Of a DNA stretch of 64,000 bases, positions 9,061 through 20,764 are shown piece by piece; the first letter of the stretch is position 1; the number at the start of each line of letters is the position of its first letter. Under the pieces are notes generated by a model. It did not search any database. It saw nothing but the letters and a program-made list of their open reading frames with translations, and had not been told where the DNA came from. Source of the stretch: Symbiodinium natans (Eukaryota > Sar > Dinophyceae > Suessiales > Symbiodiniaceae); assembly GCA_905221605.1 (NCBI GenBank), contig CAJNDS010000555.1, positions 50,788 through 114,787 on the forward strand, given 5' to 3'. The translations under genes were made by a program, and so were the position numbers.

Positions 9061-12000
9061 CGAGGCGGGCCTTCGCCCTAGGCTGGCCAAGTTTTGTTCA
9101 TTAGCTTCAATCGATTCTTCACGACATTTGTCGCTTCATATTCCGTCTCCGGGTGAGGTCGGGAAGTGTAAGGTCCATGTCTAAGGCCGGATGTATTGCT
9201 GCAACTAGCATATAAGAAATGATATGATATGATATATGTATATATATGTATGAAGTATTTTAGTATTTCCTGATTGGGATCCCAATCACGTTATTGAGTT
9301 TACTATTTAGAATGGAGATGGACCTGTGAACCCTCGGTGGTTCTTCTTTCGCCAAAGCTGGTCGCTGCCCTCTTTGAGTTTCACTTCTGGCCTGTTTCCG
9401 GGACAATGCTCCGAAAGGCCAGACGGTGCTACATGAGTGACTGCCATTTGACTGCCAGCTATGCCAGCGTTACGGCTTCAGATAGACCCGCACAAGAAAA
9501 GTCAGCGTGGGCTGCACGCCACATACTGACTTCATGCACAGCTTCCTTCGCGTGCTCCTTGCGTGGCACGTGCTGCATCGGACTGCTAGGCAGCGGTTTG
9601 GCGTGCTCTTGATGCTCTTGGCGGGAGGCGGGGGGGACACTGGTTCAAACGAGTGATGCGTGTGGAACTCGCGAGAGTTTGGGCGGGCCTTAAGGCTGTC
9701 TTGACAATTCTGGAGCTGCTGGCGAGGGTGGACATCGGTGCATGCCCCCAATCAGGTGTGTGCATTGTTGCAGGAACACCCGAGCCTTAGTGAGAGGCAT
9801 GTCGCAAAAGCAAACAAAGTGATCTGATCCACAACACCTTTCTTCACACGTTTTGTCCTTACAAAATCACTCTGCAGTCTTAGCCCTCAAACCCTCCAAG
9901 TCCCTGCCAGCATCTTGGATTTCGCCTTTGTGCCGGATGCAGCGCCTGGTGAGTCCGGTTTCATTGACGTTGGCACCGGCGCTAGAACCCGAAACGTGTG
10001 TACCGGATCCCGTGAGTCTGGACCCATTGACTTCGAAACCCACCCGACACACTAAAAGCCCACACCCTAAAGCCCTTGCAAGACCCGAAAAATCGCTCCT
10101 GACAGATACGCTATGGGCAAAAGGGCCTAAACTTGAACTCCTAAATCAGAACCAAGCCTTATAAGGCCTTAAGTGACCGAAATCCCCGTCAGGTGATCTG
10201 TCTGAACTGCGCCGGCCTCCCGAACGCGCCGCTCGTGCGCTTGGCCTCCGGGCCCGACCCCAAAAGGGCGGAAGCTTTTTTTGCAATTGTAGGGGTTATA
10301 GGAGGTTTGCGGCTTTGGGTTTGGGGGTTTCGTAAGGGTTGTCGCAGCTGGTCGATGTTTTTTTGTTTCTGGTTTAGGGCTTTTGTGCTTTATTGTGCAG
10401 TTTGGGGGTCTTCGGGGCTTTCCTGATTCATAGGGGGGGAATTCACAAGGGTAGTGGCGGGGTTTCAAATCTTATTCCTGTTATAGGTCTCTTGTAACGA
10501 TACTGTAAAGGGTTTCTGAAGCCCGGGTAGGGGGTTCAGGGAGTTGGCGCAGTGCAGCCAGTTTGGGGAACAGGTTCTGATTCTAATGTGTGTGTGTGTG
10601 TCCCAAGTGTTTCACATCCCACTCCAAATTTCCATGTCGGTGCCTTCAATAGCGATATAGAGGGATCCCAGCGCGAAGGAAGCTTGGGGTTCTATTTGAC
10701 ATCTCAGCGGCCACGACCCTCCGCAGAATCCTTTGAAAGCCCGGTTAAACTCTTCAAAATCTGTGGTAAATTCGTGGCAGTAAGAAAAGGTATGGGTATT
10801 ACAAGAAGCGGCAAAGCTTAAAGCAACAACATGTTTTTTCCTGATGAAAGCAGCGCTGGCAATCTATACCAGTCGCGGAAAATTAGGCCCCTCGCTGTGA
10901 ACCTAGTGATGAGGATATTGTAACAAGAGCGCAATGCCGCCACCCAAAGTGCCAGAAACCCGCAATGATCCCCTTATAACACTCCATATCGAGCCCTGTC
11001 ATAGACTTGCAGCATCCGGTGAAATCCGAATGGATCCTTATCAAACCATTCTAAAAACGTTCCCGACCGAAACAGGCGCTGAGCTCCATCGGCATTGCAG
11101 CCCGGCTCGCCAGCCTCATCGGCAATGCGGCTTGGACAAACCCCTCATGCACTACAGCAGGGCAATAACGATCATGCCAATAATGATGGTGCATGCTTAG
11201 TTTGGGAGGCGGAAGAGAGAACCCAGCCTGGGAGGGATTGCGTTTGACAGTCCTTACGAAGCTTACTTGGAGGCTCTTCTGACTGTTAAGCCTAAAAAGT
11301 CCGTAGAGTACCCCTGCAGTCTTTATTCAAGCCCAGATTGCCGTGGCGATCCTGAACCGATGGCTCATGAGCACGGATCTCTACGATCCCCTCTGGCGGC
11401 TTCGTTGCACGAAGAGGAGGGGTTTCAGGTTCTCGAGGCCCCAACAGGGTGAAATGGGAGGTTTTACAAGAGTCCAAAGGGGTATCGTAGGTATCTAGGA
11501 GGGTTGTTTTGTACACGAAGCGTACGATCATTGTAAGCAGTTCGTGTATTTTACTGCAAGTTCCCTTCGATCCATTTCATCACGCGCCTGTCCACCCAAG
11601 GATCTACTATCCTGCATGTGGCACACTCTCGCTGTGCGCTCATCCCGCTGATCGGGAGCGAGCGTCAATTCTTGGAGGGGGCTTCTTCCGTTTGGCAGTT
11701 CGAGCGTCGTTGGGGGTCAGCCTATTCCCTGAGCCATGAACCCAAAATCGCCAATCTCTGTATCTTTTTGCCACCACAGCCAGGACTCCTCGTGGCGGTT
11801 GGGGTTCCGCAAGCGGTGACCTGCAGGCGCAGTGTGGGCTTGGGGTTTCGGGCTTGGCACATGCGTAGTTCTGACACGCAAACTGTTTTGGGCTGTCGCT
11901 GTGAGATTTTTCCTTTGTAACCGTGGGTATCAGGGGAGCATGCAGGTTGGGGTGTGGGGAGGCATAAGGAGTGCGCTGCCCTCGACTCAAGTGTGCGAAC

Positions 12001-12540
12001 ACAGTGTAGCTCAAGGTGGCATCCTGCATGAGCTTCCCTCACGCGCAGCTGTGCGCGCAAGGGATTTGCTCTGCCCGCCTTGAGCCTTGTACTTGTCGTC
12101 TTCTGCTGAGCGGAAGTCTGTAGATTCGGCTGTGTCTTTGCAGTACCAAGTGCAGCAGATGGATTACGAGCCATGGTACCAGAACATACATGAAAGCTTT
12201 GATGGTGCAACCACGTTCCTTTGTGCTGAGAGGTCGTCCTGGAAAGACGTTAAACCATAGTTTGCAAGCCAATGGCTGCGGCCCGTCTATTGGACGTTAA
12301 ACATATGTTTGGCTGCTGTTAAAAAGACAGTTTTTGGCCAGAAAGAAAAGGAGCCTGCACCTCCAATGGTGTCCTGAGGAAAGCTCAGGACAGGGGGAGT
12401 GCGGAGGTTGCACTTTGCAGGTTTGGAAGGGGTAAAACACCCATGGATATTTTGGCTCAAGACTTCTCTGGTTGGTCTAGGGTAAAATTCAGGGCTTCGG
12501 CTGGGGTTGACTGTTTGGTTCTTTGTCCCCCCTCGGTTGC
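9061..12540. other. Gene-poor region
   Basis: No frame with convincing protein character. At 9271-9288 there is a perfect 18-bp palindrome, TGATTGGGATCCCAATCA, preceded by an ATATG/TATA-rich patch (9220-9265). Around 10030-10180 and 10290-10520 the sequence has degenerate CCTAAA/TTTAGGG-like words. At 12449-12461, ATTTTGGCTCAAG matches the last 13 bases of the spliced leader and the preceding bases match partly (17 of 21 overall), so this may be a second, eroded leader relict on the plus strand. Confidence 0.45.
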
Positions 12541-12544
12541 CCCC

Positions 12545-12972
12545 CGTATAGGGTTTAGGTTTAGGGTTTTGAAGGGTTTGGGGTTTTTTAAGGGTTAGGG
12601 CTTTGGGGGGTTTTGAGGGTTTAGGGCTTTTGGGTTTAGGGTTGGGTTTCGGGTGACGTAGGGTTAGGGTTGTGTAAGGATGAGGGTTTCTTTTTGGGTG
12701 TAGGGATTGCGGTTTGTCAGGCCTTAGGCTGAGGGTTTTTCGGGTTTAGGGTTCAGGGGTTTTAGGGTGTTTAGGGTATTTTAGGGGTTTAGGGGGTCTG
12801 AAGGTTTGGGGTTTAGGGGTGTTTAAGGTTTAGGGTTCAGGTGTTAGGGTTTTTTAGAGGTTAGGGTTTGGGGGTTTGGGGGTTTTTAGGGTTTAGGGCT
12901 TAGGGGGTTTTAGGGTTTAGGGTTTTTTAGGGTTTAGGGTTCAGGGGTTTTTAGGGTTGAGGGTTTAGGCAC
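12545..12972 (+). repeat. Degenerate TTTAGGG telomere-like repeats
   Basis: More than 30 words of the form TTTAGGG, TTTAGGGGTT or TTAGGGTTT separated by short T/G-rich linkers. It is an interstitial and eroded array and no frame is maintained. Confidence 0.9.
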
Positions 12973-12979
12973 AGGGACA

Positions 12980-13205
12980 GATCCTAAAACGATAGGGGTC
13001 TATCGCACGCATAGGGGCCTATGCCAGAGCACCCCTCCCCTGTGCATAGGCCCCTTGTCCTACCTATGGGAGGTGCCTGTGTACAGGTACCTATCGGTTT
13101 CGGACAGACCTATATACAGGGGTCTATCCCCCTCAGGGTAGGAGTAGGGGTCTATGCCTTTTCCGATAGACCCCTATAGGGGACCTATACTAGAACCGAT
13201 AGACG
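12980..13205. repeat. Cluster of short palindromic ATAGGGGNCTAT motifs
   Basis: Variants of a 12-16 bp near-palindrome recur about ten times on both strands, for example GATAGGGGTCTATC, GCATAGGGGCCTATGC, GATAGACCCCTATAGGGG and CATAGGCCCC. Copies near 13000 and 13050 are mutual reverse complements and could pair. I know of no described element with this exact repeat. Confidence 0.7.
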
Positions 13206-13479
13206 GCTACTAAACGAAACCATACTCGAAAGAGCAAGCAAAATTCAAGTTTGTCACATTTTCGTTCGCAATTTACTCGCAAAACTTTCCTCCAAACTTT
13301 TCGCCCAACACTTGCGACTAAAACTTTGGCACAACTTTTTCGCCCTAAGAAAAGGCAAAACTCTCCAAATCTTCCAACCCTCCCCTCCCCCGGACCCCCA
13401 GATCACCTCTGAGACCCCCCTCAAATCCCCCCCCTCTTCCCCCCCGATTCCCACCAGACCCCCCCCCCCCCCATAAAGA

Positions 13480-13930
13480 ACATAAAGCAATAAAAATATA
13501 TTCCAAAGCAGAAAATTTTCCTCCAAAACTTCCAAAAGCCATTGGGCCTAAACCTTATACAGATTCTCATTATTGCCAGGAAGTAATAAATGATTCGTAT
13601 GTATCTCTTCGCAATATCATATTTTTTATCAGTTTTTGAAATCATAAGAAATATCAAAGACGAGATCCCAATGATGATGAATATTCATTTCGTTTGATCT
13701 AAAATATGTAATCAAGATAAAGGGAGAGGGAAAATAAGATAGGTTCGTATTAAATTCAAAAAAAGAAAAATGGATCGCATCATATGTTGGAACGATTTCA
13801 GAAATCCAAGAAGATATAGAAAAAATAATCGAGAATATAAATATTCATTTGATTTGATATACAGAGCATAAATCGAAAGAACTTTTAATATTCGGTTGAT
13901 TTGATATACAGAGCATGCGGCAATTGCAAA
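13480..13930. other. AT-rich island
   Basis: Base composition changes sharply to strongly A+T-rich compared with the GC-rich flanks. It contains two copies of TGATTTGATATACAGAGCAT (about 13850 and 13897) and related ATATTCATTT words. Frames on the minus strand are Tyr/Leu/Ile-rich composition shadows. An origin from organelle DNA or from a foreign insert is possible, but I see no recognisable organelle gene. Confidence 0.55.
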
Positions 13931-14599
13931 TGTGCGAAATCGAAATATGTCGACGACCTTGTCTTTCCTCTCAGCCAGCCAATCTCTCAATTTACTTAAA
14001 CTTGCTTGCTCACCAATCCACCCAAACGGTTCCAAACGGTGCGCACGGAAGAGGCACCTAAGAGCTCCGGAGTACACAAGCCTGCCTCAGCAGTACTCAG
14101 CAGGCAGCCGTGTGGATATGTGTGCGCGGGCTGATTGTGAGGAGTGCTTCGCACCTCAAGGTTTGACATGTGCAGCCACACATCCATGACCCGATCAATG
14201 TTCAGAACATGTTTACCAGCACAGGAACCAGTCAAAGCATCCCAAACCCAGACTGTCCATGAGCAACAGTCGTAATATATAACATGTCAAGCAGCTTGGT
14301 GTTGCGACACAATGTCATAGTCAGATGATGGTAATCCATGTTGCGCTTTGATTGTTTGGCCACTTTCACAAGTTCGTTTATGTTTGTCTTCGTTTGCTAG
14401 ACATGACCGGTTCTTTGCCGAGCGATGCGCTCCTCCAGTCCCCGGTCGGCGAACGGATGCCACCCATGGATCGTCAGGATGTGTGGTGGAATTATGGATT
14501 GTAAAGATGTGCAGAGATGTGTCGAATGTAGTGCGGGCCAGCTCGAGCTTCTTGTCAGGAGACGACAGGGGAACGCCACAGAATGCGACAGCAGCAGCG

Positions 14600-15080
14600 T
14601 TCAATCATGGCGGTGATGGATCCGTACAATCCCCCGGCAGCCAAAAAGCGCGCTGCCAGGCGGCAGTTCTTCTCCCCAGAGTAGAGTGCGTGCTAGAGGC
14701 GTGCATGTTACGAGCTCTGGCCTCCTATCTCTTGCAACACAATTTTGGGGTTTGGCCAACCAATGTTGGCAAAAACCAATGTTGGCCAAGGGAGATGGAG
14801 GCCGCCTCAGCTTGCGAGACTGGATGCTCGGACATGAATCTGATGATTCTGAGTTCCTTCCTCGCTGTTGCGTGCATTTTGGCAATCACATGTGTGGCAG
14901 CAATGATCTTGAGCCAGGAAATCATGGCTTTCTGCGTTCTCCGCTGCGGTCCCGCTCTTCTTGCCTCTGGGATTCAATAGCAAACCGCCGTGTTGGTTGT
15001 GAAGTCCAGCTCTTTTTATGTGTTCAGGACAAAGCTCTGCTTTTGTGCTGAAGCGGCAGCAGTGTGCCATGTGCCTGCAA
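14600..15080 (+). other. Possible upstream exons of the SulP-type gene
   Basis: A plus-strand frame contains a hydrophobic stretch ('LMILSSFLAVACILAITC', about 14840-14895) that could be a membrane helix. A short start-like peptide MAVMDPYNPPAAKKRAARR lies at about 14607-14663. Neither can be joined with confidence to the transporter exons that follow, so they are recorded only as possible N-terminal pieces. The minus strand over 14287-14604 also carries an unassigned 105-codon frame. Confidence 0.2.
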
Positions 15081-15450
15081 GGCTGAGCTATTCTTCCTGT
15101 GTGTCGTATGCTCATCTGATTGTTTCTGGTGCATACGGCTACCCGATCCGCGCTGCCGGGGCCTCAGTTGGTCAGCAATCGCTACATATTGCTACATGTT
15201 GTAACAAAAATTGCTACTACAATCAATCACGGCTTGTACAGGCTAGTGGGCAGTTTTCCTGTCTCTTAGGTGGTGGTTACCTCGATGCATCTATTCAGCA
15301 GCGGCCTCACGGGCATACTCTTGCCAATGCAGAGCAACCTGGCTGCTAGGAATAGCCGTTAGCATGCTACGTGGGGACTCGACAAGGCATGTCTGCACCA
15401 TGCAGGTTAGAAGCGTGACCTGATGAGCCCTTGTGCATTCAGCAATCAAG

Positions 15451-16027
15451 GCAAATGCCCATTGATCATCCCATCAGCAGATATTTCCGTGACAATGTTC
15501 TACCAGATGATTGCCTGCAGCCTAGTCCAGCACGGGGGCTGATTGTGCTTGGCGTAGTGCTTCCAGGCATTCACAAAGCGTGCTCCAGGTCATGGATATT
15601 GTGAATGCGGCCTCTGAAGACGGCACCCTTTCGCCCGAGGCACTACTCGACAATACTCGCACAGTGCAGGCTCACGCAGTCCTGTTGGATCAGGCAGTGG
15701 CAGCCACGGCTTTGCTGGCGTTGCCTGTGAATACCATCCTAATGAGCTTGGTTTTCTTCGTGGTCGGAGAGCCTCCTGTCGGCTTAGAAGCTAGTGAGCA
15801 TCCCGCATCCATGTAGTGCATTATGAACGCATGTGCATTTTTCATATTCTCACGTTCCGAAGGAAGAAAATCACAGTGGTCGTTTCTTATCTGCCCTACC
15901 CCGTGGTCGCGGGCTTCTTGGGTTCCATAGGCCTCGCGCCTTCGCCAGCAATCTGCCATCTGCACGCATCTGCGCTCATCTGTTATGGAGGCCTGGCTAT
16001 CTTTGTCGGCGCTTTCGCTGTGCTCGA
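15451..16027 (+). CDS. SulP/SLC26-type anion transporter (four exons, partial)
   Basis: Four short exons join in frame: 15451-15524, 15589-15770, 15863-15930 and 15991 to about 16027. They encode CPLIIPSADISVTMFYQM, an acidic loop, a helix TALLALPVNTILMSLVFFVV, then ITVVVSYLPYPVVAGFLG, and after the last join GSIGLAIFVGAFAVLE. The PYPVVAGFLxxxG signature and the preceding TxxxALxxNTxxxxLVFFxxG helix are characteristic of SulP (SLC26/sulfate permease) membrane domains, and the first exon fits the segment before them. Introns are 64, 92 and 60 nt; the first starts with GT and the other two with GC. The acceptors are followed by G, and phases match. A possible earlier exon at 15082-15165 ('LSYSSCVSYAHLIVSGAYG') fits the N-terminal region. 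The C-terminal helices and STAS domain were not located. Expected role: anion (sulfate/bicarbonate-like) transport across a membrane; the substrate is unknown. Confidence 0.72.
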
Positions 16028-16099
16028 GGACGCTTCAAGTACACTATGCAGCACAACTAAGAAGCCAACTTGCCATAACTTGCTCATGTGGAGCTAGGA

Positions 16100-17090
16100 C
16101 GGGCTCAGTGGCTTTAACGGCATTGCCCAGGCAGGCAAGTTGACTTCTCACATCCTGCAGGTTCCCAGTTCATGCTGCCATTTTGAAGATGTGCTGGTGC
16201 TACATAGCATTGCACAGAGCAGATTAGAGCAGATGTTGACGGTCGAAATGCGCCTGACCAGAGAGGCTGCAAGGGACAAACCTTGGCCGCTGTGCTGCGC
16301 AGCGGGCAGCGAAGCTGCAAACAGCTGCAGAGCGCGGAATGTCCTGCGATGTGAGCATATGCATGACTGCTGAGTTTGAAGGGTGAGAGTAGCAAAGGAA
16401 TGGCACTCAGCTCGATCCTGCTCAAACATGCTGGGCTCCCTGCCCGAGTGCCTTGGACCATGCTTTCATTGGTTTCTTCTGACGTGCAAAAAATCCAGTC
16501 AAGCTTCGGTGTGTACACGGGTTCTGGACAAGGTGTTGGCAGTAGCACCAACGTTGACCACAATGGTGCCCTGCCGAACATACGATCAGCACATTGTTCG
16601 TCCATGACAGCACCGACCGAGATTGACGCAAATTTCTCGAGGTCCTCTTTTGGGTTTGTGTCTTCATTTCTGGCTTGCCCTTGGATCAGATTCGAGAGGA
16701 GCAGCTTGGAAGACATCCCGTGTGCTTGCTGCCGAAGGCTTTAGAGAGATGTTGTGCCCACAGGACGGCTGGCTTTTTCCAGCAGCAAGTTTCGAGCCTT
16801 TCTGGTCGATTTGGACTGCCGGGGGACCCAGTGGTTGACGGACTTACATGGGCCTAAGTGGAGCAGCCATGACTGGTTGACGTGGTCTCCGAGTCATTCC
16901 TGCGTCCTAAGGAACAAAAACCATCGCTGGTGGTGCTGCACCTGGGCTGAACAAAGTGTGGCGGGCACTGTCTTGATGAGTCCCCGCCCGCGAACCCGTC
17001 AAGGTTGGCCACCGCCCAAGTGAACCCTTTGACGTGCAAATGTGCCGAAACGGGCAAAGCACAAACGCATGTGCATGAGCCGCTCTGCAG
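16100..17090. other. No assignable gene; possible downstream exons
   Basis: Frames of up to 200 codons exist on the minus strand (16114-16716) without motifs. A plus-strand piece 'PLDQIREEQLGRHPVCLLPK' (about 16676-16735) is protein-like and could be an exon of the preceding transporter gene, but nothing ties it there. Confidence 0.3.
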
Positions 17091-17099
17091 GCACTTGCT

Positions 17100-17765
17100 G
17101 CCCCCGAAAGTGGCCACCTTCCTTGGTGAGGGCCCTGTGAGATCAGAGCTCTCTGTGACCGAGATCAGTTCCTCCAGTGAGCTCCGAGAGAATTGGGCTC
17201 TTCGAGTCTTCGAAGACAGGTCTGGGATTTGTCCTGATTCTTTCGCTCACACTTCGTATCGCTGGCATCGAGGCGTCGCTCCGCAGATGTATGAGTTGCA
17301 TAGGTAGCCAGGTGTACACCAGTGAGTTACCCCAAACGTGGCATCATGTGTATACACTTGCGCAGGGCTCGACGGGTTGCATGATGGGTGTGGACGATGA
17401 GGCAATGCGGTGGCAGTTTCATTCTCCTTAACCTGTCGAAACTCGGAACACCGCTGGCTCTTGTGCCGTTGTATGTCAGGTGAAAAGGACAGGCATTGCA
17501 AGTGGTATTGCTGGCTGCTGTGGAACAGTCTCGTGCTTGGAGAGTCACTGCTCCAGCATTGCTCCAGCTGCGTCGTGATGATTCCTGGAGTGCACAAGGT
17601 GATCGGATCACATTCTCCTGGCCTGACGACCTTCAATGCAGCAGCTCGTCGATTGACAGGGAGGCCACAGCATTGAAGCACTTCTGTGATCCGAGTCAGC
17701 TTTCAGGAAGCTGGCAGCACGACGTTGCAGGCAGCAGCATCGGTCTCAGTGCCTCCGAGATGTGA
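17100..17765 (+). CDS. Unknown protein, candidate exons
   Basis: Two protein-like plus-strand blocks. The first (about 17110-17217) contains 'FLGEGPVRSELSVTEISSSS' and ends at a good donor, GACAG|GTCTGG. The second (about 17491-17765) starts at an AG|G acceptor and reads 'LLAAVEQSRAWRVTAPALLQ', then 'DRITFSWPDDLQCSSSSIDR', with 'EATALKHFCDPSQLSG' before a TGA at 17763-17765. The second block is Trp-containing and not low-complexity, which favours a real exon. The family is not recognised and the region between the two blocks is unresolved. Confidence 0.35.
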
Positions 17766-18083
17766 TGAACACATGATGATGGGTCCAGGATGTCCATGCA
17801 GCATGAGAGAGCGAGGTGCTGACAGCGGCCTTCCAGCTTGCTTTGTGGCTTTCCGGTGTTCCCCGGCCAAAGTTTGACATTGGCAGATGCGTGAGATTGA
17901 GATGCCGTCAACGCTACTGAGTTTCCCGTGATGAATCTCTTCCCGCGGCCGGGATCCAAGTCCAATCTTTCCCTCTTTCCCTCTTGATTTTGGGTGCTCT
18001 TGGGGTGACTTCCCTGACGTCGGAAGTGCCCTTTTGGTCAGGTTCCTGCTCTCGGGCATCTTGATGAACCTGGGCTTGGTCAT
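17703..18083 (-). CDS. Unknown basic protein, candidate first exon
   Basis: The minus frame opens at ATG (complement of 18081-18083), just after a TGCAG that could serve as a trans-splice acceptor. It begins MTKPRFIKMPESRNLTKRAL and continues Lys/Arg/Ser-rich ('SGKSPQEHPKSRGKEGKIGL', 'SRPREEIHHGKLSSVDGISI'). The last part, overlapping the plus-strand candidate at 17703-17765, is less convincing and an intron may begin before it. No family is recognised; the basic, low-hydrophobicity N-terminus suggests a nuclear or RNA-associated protein, which is a guess. Confidence 0.35.
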   Translation of the reverse strand: MTKPRFIKMPESRNLTKRALPTSGKSPQEHPKSRGKEGKIGLGSRPREEIHHGKLSSVDGISISRICQCQTLAGEHRKATKQAGRPLSAPRSLMLHGHPGPIIMCSSHLGGTETDAAACNVVLPAS

Positions 18084-18104
18084 GCTGCAGGAGAAGTTCT
18101 GCAA

Positions 18105-20700
18105 AACAAACAGCAGAGAGTGAGCAATAGTGAGCAGAGGGACTTGTCATGTGAGCCATGCCAAAACGTTGCTGGGTGAGTCCGCTGAAGGCTCTCAACA
18201 ATCCTCTGGCAATCCAACTGTATCCTTCAGAGGTCCCGTGCGCTAAGGGACACGGCGAAACAGGAAACAGCAGATCGCCACCGACCACGAAGCACATTTT
18301 GAGGGCAAGTTCTCCCCACAGAGGATGCCGCGATTACCTGAATAAGGGAACATGTGGAGGGGTGAAGGTGACGGCAAAATTCGCCCCTTGATTCGAGCTT
18401 GATGCTTGAAGGCTAAGCATCTTGGATATCTTGCGCTTTCTGCAAGGAGTGGATGTGGACAGCGAGGCACAAGGCGCAGATCTCTGTGACATTGTACGAA
18501 TGTCAGAGCCCGACCAGAAACCTCGAAAGAGCCTTGCATGCGCTACTTTTACATGCACAAGCAACTGAGCCCTTGGTCGGCAGCGCGACCTTCCATGCTC
18601 GGTGCTCGGTCAGGTCGGTATTCTTGGGCTCTTGGTGATCTATGCGCAGGCTTCCACTGGCTTCTAGAAGTGGGTTCGTCTGTGTCGCTGTCGTGCCAAT
18701 GTGGCCACATGGGCCACTCGGGCCACTCGGGCTACTCGGGCTACTCTCTGTGGCTGCTGGAACGCAGTGGACCGCGCAGGTGGCATCTTCTGCCATGTAT
18801 GGCTTGCTTCCCAGCGTGCTCGTGGCATGCTCAGGGCATATGGCACTCGCGTTGGCGCTCGCATTGGTCTTGAGTTCTGTGTTGTGGTGCAAGGTTGGGG
18901 TGGCCGTGGCACTGGTAACAGCTCAGGCCTGGTTCCGACGAACTGTGCCTTTTTTCTTCAATGTCTAAAGCATGTAGGCATGCTTCGGCAAGTTAAGCTT
19001 GCAAAAGCTTGCGGCTTGTAACTTGTCACGTGATCTGGCACGAAGGTCCAACTGATGAGTCTACATGTCTTAAAGAGCTGGCCTGAGTCTGTTTGGCAAT
19101 GCAAAAGTTTGTCTTAAGCTTAACTGCTGTGCCAACCCATGTCTGGTGACGGAGGTACCACGTGTCCAGAGTTTCGCTGCGAACAAATCTGCATCGGAAC
19201 GAACGAGAGTCACCACCTTACGCAAATGTGGACGCTGGGAAACTGAGTTCTAGTCTACAGTAGTGGTTAAGAAGTTAGAAGGGTCCCCCCCCCCCCTCGC
19301 CCCCCAACAAGGAGAAGGATCTTGCAGGAGCATGGTGAGTTGATCGAGTGCTTGGGCTTGGAAGGGTTCCTGGTCGGACCCCCGGTCGCTATGTCAGAGC
19401 CTATGCCTCAAGTGCAACAACCCCGTGCATCTAAGGCGGAAGGACCGATGATCAAGCTCTCAAATTATGTGCCTTGCTTGCATTCAGAGTCCAGAGTCTT
19501 GCTTCTGCAGCTCCTGAAGTTCGCGTCTGGAGCACGGCTGACATGGCCACCGCGAGGTGCGGCAGTACGTTGAGTGCAACAAGCCGGACCTCAGAGACAA
19601 GGAATGAAGCACTGCTATGGTTGCTATGCTGTACTTGACATGCCGAGGGTTCTTCGCTTCATGGTCTTTGACCTACAGGCTTGTCAAGGATGCCCGTGTC
19701 CTAATGTTTCCCACTGAGTCCTAAAAAGTCCTAGATTCCCCACGGCTCCATTGTTTGAGGCAACGTCTCCGCGTACGCACTTCTTGCAAAGCTCGACAAG
19801 GCATTCTCTGCTCGTGCTCGTGCTCGCCCATTGTGTGCACGTGGATCCGCAGGTCTTGCAAAACGAAGGTATCCGAGCCTATTACAGCTGCTCTCTCAGC
19901 TGTGGTCGGCGGAGCTGGTCAGATACATTCGTTGTTGTCTGCTTGCTGTGCATCTGCCGCCAAGGTAGTATGGAGGCAGACATGAGTGCTGGCTTAAAGT
20001 CGTTTGGAGTGCTGCTCTGAGCATTACATGTCATAACGAGCTGCTTCTATCTCTCTGTATTGTGTGTTGGTCACCTCGTGGAAGACAGGTTCCGGCGGAT
20101 CGCATCTTTGCAGAAGACACTGGTGGCCTGCCCGCAATAACTAACTAACTTTGTTCGGGTGCCGGCAGCCCCCAAATGGACAGGGCACCCCTGTTGCCCC
20201 ATGCGGGCGCACAGGGCGAGTATACTTCAGCAAAACAGCAAGGCAGCTAGCAAAAGCGACCTCAGAGGGAGCTGAAGCGACCAAGACAATCAGCCAAGCG
20301 AATCACAATAACGCCCCACAACCAAGAAGCCAGCACGGCGAAGCCCGCCCAAACCACCAAGGCGAGGGCAGGAACCAACGGAAAGTACCAAACCAACAAA
20401 CACGAGACAAAACAGGGACTAGCTACACCATCTGCTGTTCCATATTGCCTCGACAACATGGCCAAGAAAAGGCAGCAAGGCCTGCCGGCAATTGGATGTC
20501 CTGGGATTCTTGGCACTTGCGTTTGGCACTCTGCTTTCTCGTCTCGGATCTCAATGTGAGAGCGAGCTTGAGTCGCCGGGCATATGCCTGTCCTCCAACC
20601 GCCACGTGTGTTCTCACATCGCTGTTGCCATTGTCGCCGAGGCTTCAACAGCTCCTTCATGAAGGCCCTGCAGTGCTGTGAGGCGCTTGCAGGGCACAAG
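18105..20700. other. Gene-poor region
   Basis: No recognised gene. A 9-bp minisatellite, GGCCACTCG/GGCTACTCG, occurs four times at about 18711-18746. A C10 run lies at 19287-19296. A frame near 19329-19573 follows an AG|G acceptor ('EHGELIECLGLEGFLVGP') and is weakly protein-like. The frame at 20151-20681 lacks an ATG start and shows no motifs. Confidence 0.35.
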
Positions 20701-20764
20701 CAGGGCAAGGGCAAGGAAGGGGTCAAGTGTCCACAAAGTTTGGTGGGTGTTGTGGTGCAGTGCA

